Shown here piece by piece: positions 32,798 through 40,340 of a stretch of DNA of 64,000 nucleotides. The notes under the pieces are model-generated. The model did not search any database. It worked only from the letters and a program-made list of their open reading frames with translations, and was not told the origin of the DNA. Origin of the DNA: Lachnospiraceae bacterium. GTDB taxonomy: Bacteria > Bacillota > Clostridia > Oscillospirales > Ruminococcaceae. How positions within the stretch are numbered: the stretch's first letter is position 1; every line of letters begins with the position of its first letter. The translations under genes were made by a program, and so were the position numbers. The stretch is from contig JAMPFE010000005.1 in the NCBI GenBank assembly GCA_023664705.1, positions 62,001 through 126,000 on the forward strand, in the 5' to 3' direction.

Positions 32798-33676
32798 TCA
32801 CTCGATATTTTGTATCTGCTCGCGGATCTTTTCTATCTCGCTCTTCTGGTCGACGACGAGCTTCGTGACCTCGATGTCCTGCACCTTGGAGCCTATGGTG
32901 TTGGTCTCGCGGTTCATCTCCTGCACGAGGAAATCGAGCTTCCTGCCTATCGGCTCGGAGCTTTCGAGCATCTCGCGGAGCTGCGCGATATGCGAGCACA
33001 GACGCACCGTTTCCTCGTCGACGGCGGTCTTTTCGGAGAATATCCCCGCCTCGAGAAGTATGCGGTTTTCGTCAACGTTTTTGCCGTCCAAGACCTCGCG
33101 CATCTTGTCGTAGAGGCGCTTGCGGTAGCTCTCGACGATTATCGGCGAGCGCTCCTCGATTACGGCTACGTTGCTTTCAATCGTTGTCAAGCGCGCGGAG
33201 ATGTCGGCTTTCATGCGCGCGCCCTCGGTCTCGCGCATTTTGACGAAGCTCGCGAGAGCCTGCTCGGCGACCGTTTTTAAGTCCTCCCAGAGCTGCTCCT
33301 CGTCGGTCTCCGCTTTAACGACCGTGAACGCGTCGGGCAGGCGCATTACCGCCGAAAGCGACAGGTCGTCGGTGAGCGAGAGCTCCTCTTGTATCTCGCG
33401 GAGCGCCGTTACGTAATCCGCGATGACCTCCTTGTTGGCGGTTATTTTCTCGGAGACGGCTGTGACGTTCTGCACCTGAACCGAGACCTCGACCTTGCCG
33501 CGTGAGATTTTCCCCTGCAGCAGCGATTTCAGCTTGTCCTCCGCGAACGTGTAGGCGCGCGGCAGTCTGCACGAAAACTCGTAATAGCGGTGATTTACGG
33601 CGCGTATCTCGACCGTGACGTCGCGCCCGTTCAATATCTCGTGACCCCGCCCGAAGCCCGTCATACTCTTTATCAT
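32798..33676 (-). CDS. yicC: YicC/YloC family endoribonuclease
   Basis: The 292-residue protein begins MIKSMTGFGRG, the family hallmark. It continues with EIRAVNHRYYEFSCRLPRAY and ends with the conserved LDFLVQEMNRETNTIGSK and VVDQKSEIEKIREQIQN. YicC of E. coli and YloC of Bacillus are RNases. The true start is ATG 33676 (AAAGGATAATTATC before it). It lies 5 nt downstream of an acetyltransferase gene. Confidence 0.93.
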   Translation of the reverse strand: MIKSMTGFGRGHEILNGRDVTVEIRAVNHRYYEFSCRLPRAYTFAEDKLKSLLQGKISRGKVEVSVQVQNVTAVSEKITANKEVIADYVTALREIQEELSLTDDLSLSAVMRLPDAFTVVKAETDEEQLWEDLKTVAEQALASFVKMRETEGARMKADISARLTTIESNVAVIEERSPIIVESYRKRLYDKMREVLDGKNVDENRILLEAGIFSEKTAVDEETVRLCSHIAQLREMLESSEPIGRKLDFLVQEMNRETNTIGSKVQDIEVTKLVVDQKSEIEKIREQIQNIE

Positions 33677-33681
33677 GATAA

Positions 33682-34173
33682 TTATCCTTTCAAAATGTAT
33701 TCGTAAAAATACCAATGCGTACCGTACATAACGCCGTCGCCGCGGCGCTGAAAGCCCAGCTTTTCGTACAGCGCCATTGCGCCGAGGTTTTCCGTGCCGA
33801 CGAGCAGTATCAAGCCGTCGTAGCCGAGCTTCGGCGCTTCGGCGAGCAGAAATCTCAGCAGGCGCTCGGCATAGCCCTTTCGGTGGTATTCGCGGCGAAC
33901 CCCCACTCTGGAAAACTCGCCGCGGCGCTTTACCGATTTATCGAAGCACTCGGGCACCTCCCTCTCCTCGAAATCGCCGAGATACGCCGCCGCGATTATT
34001 TTGCCGTCCTCTGTGAGCTTGTACAGCGAATTGCGCTCCTCGATGTCATGGCGGACAAATTCGAGCGTGGGGTAATGCTCGTCCCATGTGCAGCCGGGAG
34101 AGCCTTTGCGCTGCCCGTATATCGCGTAAATCTCCTCCGCGTCGGCGGGGAGAGCCTTTGTTATCTCGGTCAT
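33682..34173 (-). CDS. GNAT-family N-acetyltransferase
   Basis: The 163-residue protein has the GNAT fold. The acetyl-CoA motif A is seen in EFSRVGVRREYHRKGYAERL, followed by LILLVGTENLGAMALYEKLG with the C-terminal NxxAxxxYxxxGF pattern. The acceptor substrate is unknown. Its ATG overlaps the acyltransferase stop by 4 nt. Confidence 0.9.
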   Translation of the reverse strand: MTEITKALPADAEEIYAIYGQRKGSPGCTWDEHYPTLEFVRHDIEERNSLYKLTEDGKIIAAAYLGDFEEREVPECFDKSVKRRGEFSRVGVRREYHRKGYAERLLRFLLAEAPKLGYDGLILLVGTENLGAMALYEKLGFQRRGDGVMYGTHWYFYEYILKG

Positions 34174-34724
34174 CTGTTTCTCCTTTGGAGCGCCCGCAGC
34201 AGTCGGGGGCGGTTGTATCGCTGAATTATCACGAAAATCAGATCATACGCCGCGCCGAGCACAGAGGTGATAATAAACACCCACAAACTGCCGAACGGTA
34301 TCGCGAAAAATATCGCCGCAAGGCTCGCGAGAATGTTCAGCTCGTGGACTGTCTCGGACTGGCAGGTCGCGCCGATAATGCGCTCTATCGGCTGTTTTTC
34401 AAACGAGAACGCGCTCTCGTCAAAGGTCGGCATACGGCTTTTCCATTGTCTTACCTTCAGCTTTTTGTACAGCTTTTCCTCGAATTTGCGCTCGCGAAAC
34501 CGCGGCTTGCGCCAATCGGCTTCGCAGCGCATTATCATGTCGGTGATATTGCCGATGACGAGCCTTATCGTGAAATGATAGCAGATCGTCATGGACGTAA
34601 TGCAGAAAGTCATATGAATGCCCGACGACGTTAGCTTGTAAAGCCCGAAAAACACGAACATGAGCACGAGCGAGCCTATCGCGATGACGTACATATTGCG
34701 CTTGAATTTGCTCATATTTTTCAT
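34170..34724 (-). CDS. CrtO-like membrane acyltransferase homologue
   Basis: The 184-residue membrane protein has two N-terminal helices and two C-terminal ones. It resembles the glycosyl-4,4'-diaponeurosporenoate acyltransferase (staphyloxanthin CrtO) family in EKLYKKLKVRQWKSRMP, ERIIGATCQSETVHELN and the terminal IIQRYNRPRLLRAL. No carotenoid genes are visible, so the real acceptor may be another glycolipid. Its ATG overlaps the upstream stop by 4 nt. Confidence rests on motif recall, not on a search. Confidence 0.72.
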   Translation of the reverse strand: MKNMSKFKRNMYVIAIGSLVLMFVFFGLYKLTSSGIHMTFCITSMTICYHFTIRLVIGNITDMIMRCEADWRKPRFRERKFEEKLYKKLKVRQWKSRMPTFDESAFSFEKQPIERIIGATCQSETVHELNILASLAAIFFAIPFGSLWVFIITSVLGAAYDLIFVIIQRYNRPRLLRALQRRNR

Positions 34725-35971
34725 AGCAGCCCCTTTTCGGCAATTCGCTGCGCGGCGAGCATTATGCCCGTTTTGCCCGTCGGGAACGTCAAGCCACCCT
34801 GCAGCCACACGGCGTACGGCTCGCGGAGGGGGGCGTCGGCGGAAAGCTCTATCGACGCGCCCATGGTGAACGCGCCCGCCGCCATTATCACCTTGCTGTC
34901 GTAGCCCGGCATATCCCATGGCTCGGGGCTGACGAAGCTGTCTATCGGCGAACCGCTCTGAATGCCCTCGCAGAACGCGACGAGCTTTTCGGGAGTACCT
35001 AATTTCAGCGCGGCGATTATGTCCGTGCGCTTTTCGTTGTACTTCGGGAACGCCTCGAAGCCGAGCTGCTCGAAAAACGCCGCCGCGAACACGGAGGTTT
35101 TCAGCGCCGCGCAGACCGCCTCGGGCGCGTGGAACAAGCCCATATACAGCCCGCGGAGCTGGTTCAGCGTGCAGCCGACCTCCTTTCCCGCGCCGGGGCA
35201 GGTCAAACGATAGCTGCACTGCTCGACGAGGTCCGCTCTGCCCGCTATGTAGCCGCCCGTTTCGGCAATGCCGCCGCCCAAATTCTTGATAAGGCTGCCG
35301 ACTATCAGGTTCGCGCCGACAGCCGTAGGCTCCCTGTCCTCGACAAGCTCTCCGTAGCAGTTGTCGACCATAATTACGCAATCGCGGTTGCTGCTGCGGA
35401 CAGCCTGTATGATTTTGGAAATTGTCGAAATGTCAAACGACGGGCGCAGCGAATAGCCGCGCGAGCGCTGGATATAGGCGAGCTTCGCCTCGGGAGCGCG
35501 CTTGGCTATCGTTGAATAGTCGGGGGTGCCGTCGGGGAGCAGCGGTATCATTGCGAAATTCACGCCGAAATCGCGCAGCGAGCCGCAATTCTCGCCGAGA
35601 ATGACCTCCTGCATGGTGTCGTAGGGCATTCCCGTGACGGAGAGCAGCGTATCGCGCGGGCGCAGCACGCCGAAAAGCGCGGTGGTGAGCGCGTGGGTTC
35701 CGTTCACGAAATTGTGGCGGACGAGGGCGTCCTCCGCGCCGAGAACCTGCGCGAAAACCTTGTCCAGCTTGTCGCGCCCCTCGTCGTCGTAGCCGTAGCC
35801 CGTGGTGCCCTTGAGGTGTATTTCGCTTACGCGGTTGTCGATGAACGCCTTGAGGACGCGCTGACCGTTGTATTCGCAGAGCCCGTCCAGCTCGGCGAAG
35901 CGCCCCTTGCACTTATGCATCGCCGCTTCGGCAGCGGCTGTTATCTTATTGTCAAACTCAAAAAAAGCCAT
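34721..35971 (-). CDS. Methionine gamma-lyase-like PLP enzyme (aluminium-resistance family)
   Basis: The 416-residue protein is a fold-type I PLP enzyme of the Met_gamma_lyase/YnbB family. It shows RHNFVNGTHALTTALFGVLR (cofactor phosphate site), CVIMVDNCYGELVE (Asp contacting the PLP ring) and SLIKNLGGGIAETGGY, where the Lys is the Schiff-base residue. Family members were named for aluminium resistance, but their activity is poorly defined. I prefer ATG 35971, 6 nt after GAGG, over the in-frame ATG 35983 that overlaps the previous stop. Confidence 0.9.
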   Translation of the reverse strand: MAFFEFDNKITAAAEAAMHKCKGRFAELDGLCEYNGQRVLKAFIDNRVSEIHLKGTTGYGYDDEGRDKLDKVFAQVLGAEDALVRHNFVNGTHALTTALFGVLRPRDTLLSVTGMPYDTMQEVILGENCGSLRDFGVNFAMIPLLPDGTPDYSTIAKRAPEAKLAYIQRSRGYSLRPSFDISTISKIIQAVRSSNRDCVIMVDNCYGELVEDREPTAVGANLIVGSLIKNLGGGIAETGGYIAGRADLVEQCSYRLTCPGAGKEVGCTLNQLRGLYMGLFHAPEAVCAALKTSVFAAAFFEQLGFEAFPKYNEKRTDIIAALKLGTPEKLVAFCEGIQSGSPIDSFVSPEPWDMPGYDSKVIMAAGAFTMGASIELSADAPLREPYAVWLQGGLTFPTGKTGIMLAAQRIAEKGLL

Positions 35972-35979
35972 ATTTTTCC

Positions 35980-36495
35980 TCATTCCTTAAGCGGATTTTC
36001 ACCAACAAATTTGTTCCACTCTTCCCCCTCTTCCTCGGTAATCATATGCAAAAGCGGATATATAATATGCAGCAGCTCGCTCGACACGACCTTCTTCGCC
36101 GTTTCCTCGTCGTCGAATACATAGCGGAACCGCCCGTATGTATTTACGATATACGGGCTGAATTCACCGACAGGGGGATCTTTAGAACCACCAAAGTGAG
36201 CACAATTTGGTTCGGGGATCTTCAACCGCTCGGGGTACGTATCCCGAAACTCGTGAAGCACGTAATATTTTACGGGCTCGTCGACACGCGTCATGCCTTT
36301 TTCGTCTACCCTATGACAATACTCTATCGTATATTTCAGAAACTCCCAACCGTCCTTTCGTTTAAACCAGAAATACGTGTATATGCCATCCACTGGGTTT
36401 TGAGGCATATTGTTCGGGTGAACCTCGTACCACGTAAACGTTTTTTGCCTTGCGGCAAGGTAATACTGCTTTAGTACTTCAACAAATTCGCTCAT
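35980..36495 (-). CDS. Hypothetical protein, 171 residues
   Basis: I recognise no family. The start at ATG 36495 has AAGGA upstream; an in-frame extension to 36540 overlaps the promoter and is rejected. The protein is soluble, with many aromatic residues (KTFTWYEVHPN, GIYTYFWFKRKDGWEFLKYT, PYIVNTYGRFRYVF) and an acidic C-terminus. Its DNA is less GC-rich than its neighbours, which may hint at later acquisition. It heads the operon leading to the PLP enzyme and has its own consensus promoter. Confidence 0.6.
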   Translation of the reverse strand: MSEFVEVLKQYYLAARQKTFTWYEVHPNNMPQNPVDGIYTYFWFKRKDGWEFLKYTIEYCHRVDEKGMTRVDEPVKYYVLHEFRDTYPERLKIPEPNCAHFGGSKDPPVGEFSPYIVNTYGRFRYVFDDEETAKKVVSSELLHIIYPLLHMITEEEGEEWNKFVGENPLKE

Positions 36496-36531
36496 AACAC
36501 TTTTCCTTTCATAATACAATATTCTATTATC

Positions 36532-36560
36532 ATTATACATTTTTTCTCTCTTATTGTCAA
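36532..36560 (-). promoter_or_regulatory. Sigma-A promoter of the hypothetical gene
   Basis: TTGACA (36555-36560) and TATAAT (36532-36537) on the minus strand are 17 bp apart, about 40 nt before the ATG at 36495. It is divergent from the candidate spoIIID promoter. Confidence 0.85.
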
Positions 36561-36595
36561 GGTGTGAATTTATTTTCGCGACAATTTGTCCGCAA

Positions 36596-36624
36596 TCATA
36601 AACGGCGCCTTGTCAACATAATAT
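36596..36624 (+). promoter_or_regulatory. Candidate sigma-E promoter of spoIIID
   Basis: TCATAAA (36596-36602) and CATAATAT (36617-36624) are 14 bp apart. The known sigma-E consensus is about KMATATT, 14 bp, CATACAHT; I count 5 of 7 and 6 of 8 matches. It lies about 40 nt upstream of the spoIIID start, and spoIIID is a known sigma-E target in Bacillus. No sigma-A boxes are visible on this strand. Confidence 0.55.
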
Positions 36625-36662
36625 TTAATGTCGGAAATAACACGGTTAGGGGGGAAAATTCT

Positions 36663-36947
36663 TTGAAACAATGTAACGACAGTAATCGGGAAAGATGTGT
36701 TATACTCGGAAAATTCATTGTTGAAAATAACGCTACCGTGCGCGCTGCCGCCCGTCAATTCGGCATCAGCAAGAGCACGGTTCATCAGGATATTACCGTA
36801 AAGCTCGAGAAAGCCAACAAGGCTCTGTATGAGGAAGTGAAATCCGTTCTCGACAAAAACAAGCAGGAGCGCCACATTCGCGGCGGCGAGGCTACCAAGA
36901 AAAAGTATCGGGAGTTGTCAAAAAAGAAGTTTGCGGTTGACAGTTGA
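36663..36947 (+). CDS. spoIIID: Sporulation transcriptional regulator SpoIIID
   Basis: The 94-residue protein matches SpoIIID (93 residues in Bacillus): ERCVILGKFIVENNATVRAA, the helix-turn-helix RQFGISKSTVHQDITVKL and the basic RHIRGGEATKKKY. It is a mother-cell regulator made after engulfment begins. I place the start at TTG 36663, 8-9 nt after AGGGGGG; this matches the family's length. An open frame extends 33 codons further upstream but has no homology and overlaps the promoter. The last six codons (KFAVDS) and the stop lie at the edge of a dispersed repeat. Confidence 0.95.
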   Translation: MKQCNDSNRERCVILGKFIVENNATVRAAARQFGISKSTVHQDITVKLEKANKALYEEVKSVLDKNKQERHIRGGEATKKKYRELSKKKFAVDS

Positions 36948-36959
36948 TAGTTGGCAGTT
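36936..36959 (+). repeat. Dispersed repeat piece, related to the MITE-like arms
   Basis: The sequence here contains ACAGTTGATAGTTGGCAGTT, which differs at one position from the right-arm complement of the element at 27624-27747 (ACAGTTGATAGTTGACAGTT). It overlaps the last codons of spoIIID and supplies the TGA stop at 36945-36947. Confidence 0.7.
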
Positions 36960-36966
36960 AAAAATA

Positions 36967-36993
36967 ACGGCTCCCCGCTTTGGGGAGCCGTTG
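36967..36993. terminator. Bidirectional terminator between spoIIID and tsf
   Basis: AACGGCTCCCC (36967-36977) pairs with GGGGAGCCGTT (36983-36993) around GCTTT. GTGTTTTTT follows on the plus strand and ATTTTTAAC on the minus strand, so it can end both convergent units. Confidence 0.92.
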
Positions 36994-37000
36994 TGTTTTT

Positions 37001-37906
37001 TCACTTGATCATAGAGGCGACCTCGTCCGCGAAGTTCTCCTCTTTCTTCTCGATGCCCTCGCCGCGCTCGTAGCGAACGAACGCGTCAATTTTTATCGAG
37101 CAGCCCTGCGCCTTTGCGACGCCCTCGATATACTTGCCGACCTTGAGGGAGGTGTCCTTGAAGTACTCCTGATCGAGCAGGCACTTCTCCTCGTAGAACT
37201 TTCTGATGCGTCCCTCGACTATCTTCTCGGCGACGTTTGCGGGCTTGCCCTCCTGCTCGACGAGCTTGGTCTGGACCTCCTTTTCGGTCGCGAGAACATC
37301 CGCGGGGATATCCTCTCTGCGAACGTACTCCGCGCCCATTGCGGTCGCCTGCAGCGCGACATTCTTCGCGCACGCGAGAACCTCCGCGTCGTCGGGCTTG
37401 TCGGTCTCTATCCTTACGATAGTGCCGAGTCTGCCGCCGTCGTGCATATAGGGAATGAGGATGCCCTCGAGCTTTTGGAAGCGGCGGATATTCATATTTT
37501 CGCCGATAGTGGCTATCTTATCGGTCATATACGCCTCGACGGTCATATCGCTGCCCTTTACGGCAACGGCTTTGAGCGCCTCGACGTCCGCGGCGTCGCT
37601 TTCAAGAATGGTATCGGTAATGGTCTCTACCAGATCCAAGAACTTATCGGACTTGGCGGCAAAGTCGGTCTCGCAGTTTATCTCAACGATAACGCCCTTA
37701 TTGCCGACAACCTTGGTCTTTACGATGCCCTCGGCGGCAATTCTGCCCGCCTTTTTGGCTGCCTTTGCGAGACCCTTTTCACGGAGTATCTTGACAGCCT
37801 CCTCGCGGTTGCCGTCAGCCTCCTCAAGCGCCTTCTTGCAGTCCGACAGACCGCAGCCCGTCATATCGCGCAGCTCTTTAACGTCCTGTATATTAACATT
37901 AGCCAT
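37001..37906 (-). CDS. tsf: Elongation factor Ts
   Basis: The 301-residue EF-Ts exchanges GDP for GTP on EF-Tu. The N-terminal UBA-like region carries the hallmark RDMTGCGLSDCKKALEEADG. The core contains ETDFAAKSDKFLDLVETI and the second half RFEKLEGILIPYMHDGGR-like residues (here RRFQKLEGILIPYMHDGG). Length is normal. It follows rpsB by 32 nt in the conserved rpsB-tsf pair and ends at a shared terminator. Confidence 0.97.
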   Translation of the reverse strand: MANVNIQDVKELRDMTGCGLSDCKKALEEADGNREEAVKILREKGLAKAAKKAGRIAAEGIVKTKVVGNKGVIVEINCETDFAAKSDKFLDLVETITDTILESDAADVEALKAVAVKGSDMTVEAYMTDKIATIGENMNIRRFQKLEGILIPYMHDGGRLGTIVRIETDKPDDAEVLACAKNVALQATAMGAEYVRREDIPADVLATEKEVQTKLVEQEGKPANVAEKIVEGRIRKFYEEKCLLDQEYFKDTSLKVGKYIEGVAKAQGCSIKIDAFVRYERGEGIEKKEENFADEVASMIK

Positions 37907-37938
37907 AGTTAGTTCTCCTTATTATATTCAACATTCTT

Positions 37939-38664
37939 TTATTCCGCAGTCTCTTCAACGGGCTGCTCGGCAGCGTCGGCGCTGCCCTGATTTGCGCTGA
38001 TTATCGCGTCCGCCATTGCGCCCGCGATAAGCTTTACGGCGCGGATAGCGTCGTCGTTGCCGGGGATTACGTAATCTATCTCGTCGGGATCGCAGTTGGT
38101 GTCGACGATAGCGACAACGGGGATACCGAGCTTCTTGGCCTCCGCGACCGCGATCTTCTCCTTGCGCGGATCAACAACGAACAGCGCACCTGGGAGCTTC
38201 TTCATATTCTTGATGCCGCCGAGGAACTTCTCGAGCTTCTCGATCTCGAGGTTGAGCTTAATGACCTCTTTTTTGGGGAGCAGATCGAACGTGCCGTCCG
38301 TCTCCATGGTGTGGAGCTGCTCGAGACGGGCAATTCTTCTCTGAATGGTCTTGAAGTTGGTCATCATACCGCCGAGCCAGCGCGCGTTTACGAAATGAGC
38401 GCCCGCGCGGGTCGCCTCCTCCTTAATGGAATCAGCCGCCTGCTTTTTGGTGCCGACAAAAAGAATTTCGCCGCCGTTCGCCGCCGTCTCGTGAATGAAA
38501 TTGTACGCCTCGTCAAGCTTCTTTACGGTCTTCTGAAGGTCGATGATGTAGATGCCGTTCCTCTCGGTGAAGATGTAGGGAGCCATTTTGGGGTTCCAGC
38601 GCCTTGTCTGGTGTCCGAAGTGAACGCCCGCCTCCAGAAGCTGCTTCATAGATACTACTGCCAT
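37939..38664 (-). CDS. rpsB: 30S ribosomal protein S2
   Basis: The 241-residue protein is S2: MKQLLEAGVHFGHQTRRWNP at the start, YIFTERNGIYIIDLQKTVKK, ARWLGGMMTNFKTIQ and GIPVVAIVDTNCDPDEIDY. The start is ATG 38664 with AGGAGG 8 nt upstream; a longer in-frame extension lies in the leader. The leader of about 140 nt from the promoter could hold autoregulatory structure, which I could not define. Confidence 0.98.
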   Translation of the reverse strand: MAVVSMKQLLEAGVHFGHQTRRWNPKMAPYIFTERNGIYIIDLQKTVKKLDEAYNFIHETAANGGEILFVGTKKQAADSIKEEATRAGAHFVNARWLGGMMTNFKTIQRRIARLEQLHTMETDGTFDLLPKKEVIKLNLEIEKLEKFLGGIKNMKKLPGALFVVDPRKEKIAVAEAKKLGIPVVAIVDTNCDPDEIDYVIPGNDDAIRAVKLIAGAMADAIISANQGSADAAEQPVEETAE

Positions 38665-38808
38665 AATTGTTTTCCTCCTGATTTTGGTTATTTTCGGCAT
38701 TTCCGCCGTTTTCCGCCACGCCAAACCGCCCCCCAAACGCGTTCCCGCGCACCTTAAGGAGCTGTCGCCGTGTGTGTATTTGTGCTTATTCTGCACATTT
38801 ACCTAAAT

Positions 38809-38837
38809 ATTATACCATATTTAACCTTTATTTGCAA
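38809..38837 (-). promoter_or_regulatory. Sigma-A promoter of rpsB-tsf
   Basis: TTGCAA (38832-38837) and TATAAT (38809-38814) on the minus strand are 17 bp apart. The promoter lies between the ymxH stop and rpsB. Confidence 0.88.
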
Positions 38838-38852
38838 GTACAACGCACTCGT

Positions 38853-39143
38853 CTATTTAAACAAATTTCCTATACCTTTTCCGCGGCGGTTTGTGCAGCT
38901 TGACGGAACATCGCAGGAAACGAGTATCGTGTCCTCGCCGATGACCTCGATGTCGCACCACTTGATGAACAGGTCGTCCTCGCGCCCGAACAGCCCGAAA
39001 AACTTCGCCCTGCCGAAAACGATAAGGCGGCATATCTTGGCGGTGCAGTTGTCGAACTCGATATCGTCGGGATAGCCGAGCCTCGCGCCCGTTTTGACGT
39101 TGATTATCTCTTTGCACTTCAAGTCGTTAAAGCTGTAAACCAT
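38853..39143 (-). CDS. ymxH: YlmC/YmxH-type PRC-barrel sporulation protein
   Basis: The 96-residue protein matches the YlmC/YmxH family found in endospore formers: SFNDLKCKEIINVKTGARLG, DIEFDNCTAKICRLIVFG and the GLFGREDDLFIKWCDIEVIG stretch typical of the PRC-barrel. The family is associated with sporulation, but its molecular role is unclear. It has Cys residues in CTAKICR and KWCD but no known catalytic site. Confidence 0.9.
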   Translation of the reverse strand: MVYSFNDLKCKEIINVKTGARLGYPDDIEFDNCTAKICRLIVFGRAKFFGLFGREDDLFIKWCDIEVIGEDTILVSCDVPSSCTNRRGKGIGNLFK

Positions 39144-39199
39144 AATATGACCTCACATTCTTGTCTGTTCAAGTTTATGTGAAGTTATTCGCGATTATT

Positions 39200-39625
39200 C
39201 TATCCCAGATATTTACAATAAACGCGCTTGCCGAATTTCTCCCCGACGACCTCGTAGCCGCATTTTTCGTAAAAGCCCCAAGCGTTGTTGAAGCTCGTAA
39301 GCGTTATCTTCAGGTAATCGTGGAGCCTTGCGCTGCGCTCGAAGGAGCTCATAAGCGATTTCGTAACGCCCTTGCCGCGGTATTTCTCAACGCACGCGGC
39401 GAAGCCTATGACGGCGCTGTCGGGGCTTTCGGCTCTGCCGAGGACGGCGGCTATCGGTTCGCCGCCCAGCTCCGCGTACAGCATCAAAAATCCCCTGTCG
39501 AGCCGCCTTGTCCAAGCCTCGCGGGAATACAGTCCCTCGTAATGCTCGCCGAGTATCGAATAGCACATATCGAGCACCTTTTTTAGCGTGCGCTCGTCGT
39601 TTATCTGCTTTATCGTGAAATCCAT
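39200..39625 (-). CDS. GNAT-family N-acetyltransferase
   Basis: The 141-residue protein is a GNAT enzyme. Motif A is GFAACVEKYRGKGVTKSLMS, and the C-terminal pattern LTSFNNAWGFYEKCGYEVV is typical. I choose ATG 39625, 1 nt after the HAD-gene stop, rather than an upstream in-frame extension into that gene. The acceptor is unknown. Confidence 0.88.
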   Translation of the reverse strand: MDFTIKQINDERTLKKVLDMCYSILGEHYEGLYSREAWTRRLDRGFLMLYAELGGEPIAAVLGRAESPDSAVIGFAACVEKYRGKGVTKSLMSSFERSARLHDYLKITLTSFNNAWGFYEKCGYEVVGEKFGKRVYCKYLG

Positions 39626-39626
39626 G

Positions 39627-40340
39627 TTACCCGAGCTTTTCCAGAGCGAATTTCTCCGCGTCCTCGACAGTTCCGCGGGCAAATTCGGAAATATCGGCGT
39701 TTTCGGGGTTCTCGATGAAATCCGTCACGAGGAAGCTCCCGATGCCGAGCGACTTGGCGGGCAGGATATCCTCGCCGACGCTGTTGCCTATCATTATGCA
39801 CTCCGACGGCTGTCTGCCGAGCTTTTTCAGCAGCTCCTCATAGTACTTGGGGTTCGGCTTGCAGAACGTGCTGTTGTCGTAGTGGGTGACAAGCTTGAAA
39901 TCGGAAAGCGACAGCCCGACCCACGCGAGCCTTGTAGCTACCGCGCACTCGGGGAAAATGGGGTTCGTGGCGAGGACCGTCTCCGCGCCCGCGCTCTTCA
40001 GCCGCTCCAGCATTGGCTTATGGTCGGGAACGTGCTTCAGGCACTGCTTTACCGCGTCAAACTCCTTGGTGTAGAAGTCGTCGCAGAACTCCCGAGCGTC
40101 GGGCTTATCGGGGAACGCCGAGCGGAAAACCTCCCAGAAAGCCCCGCTGTTCGGGCGGGAGCCATCGTTCTTTATCATAGCGCCCGTACCCTTCCAGACG
40201 TATTTTACAATGCTGTCGGGGTCGTCGTAGCCATACGGCGCGAGCTTTCTGCACAAGCCGCCGAAATAGTATTTTACAAATTCGTCCTGAACGAACGGCA
40301 ACAGCGTGCCGTCCAAGTCAAACATCACCGTTTTTACCAT
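39627..40340 (-). CDS. HAD-family hydrolase
   Basis: The 237-residue protein is a HAD phosphatase with motif I MFDLDGTLLPF (nucleophile Asp), helical cap, motif II in VLATNPIFP, and CIMIGNSVGEDILPAKSLG for the acidic motif. The motif IV site reads GNSVGED rather than the common GDxxxD. Substrate unknown. It lies between the exonuclease gene (23-nt overlap) and the acetyltransferase. Confidence 0.9.
   Translation of the reverse strand: MVKTVMFDLDGTLLPFVQDEFVKYYFGGLCRKLAPYGYDDPDSIVKYVWKGTGAMIKNDGSRPNSGAFWEVFRSAFPDKPDAREFCDDFYTKEFDAVKQCLKHVPDHKPMLERLKSAGAETVLATNPIFPECAVATRLAWVGLSLSDFKLVTHYDNSTFCKPNPKYYEELLKKLGRQPSECIMIGNSVGEDILPAKSLGIGSFLVTDFIENPENADISEFARGTVEDAEKFALEKLG

Noticed and set aside
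36564..36662. N-terminal extension of SpoIIID by 33 codons
   Set aside because: It overlaps the candidate sigma-E promoter, has no homology to SpoIIID, and TTG 36663 gives the normal family length with a strong ribosome site.
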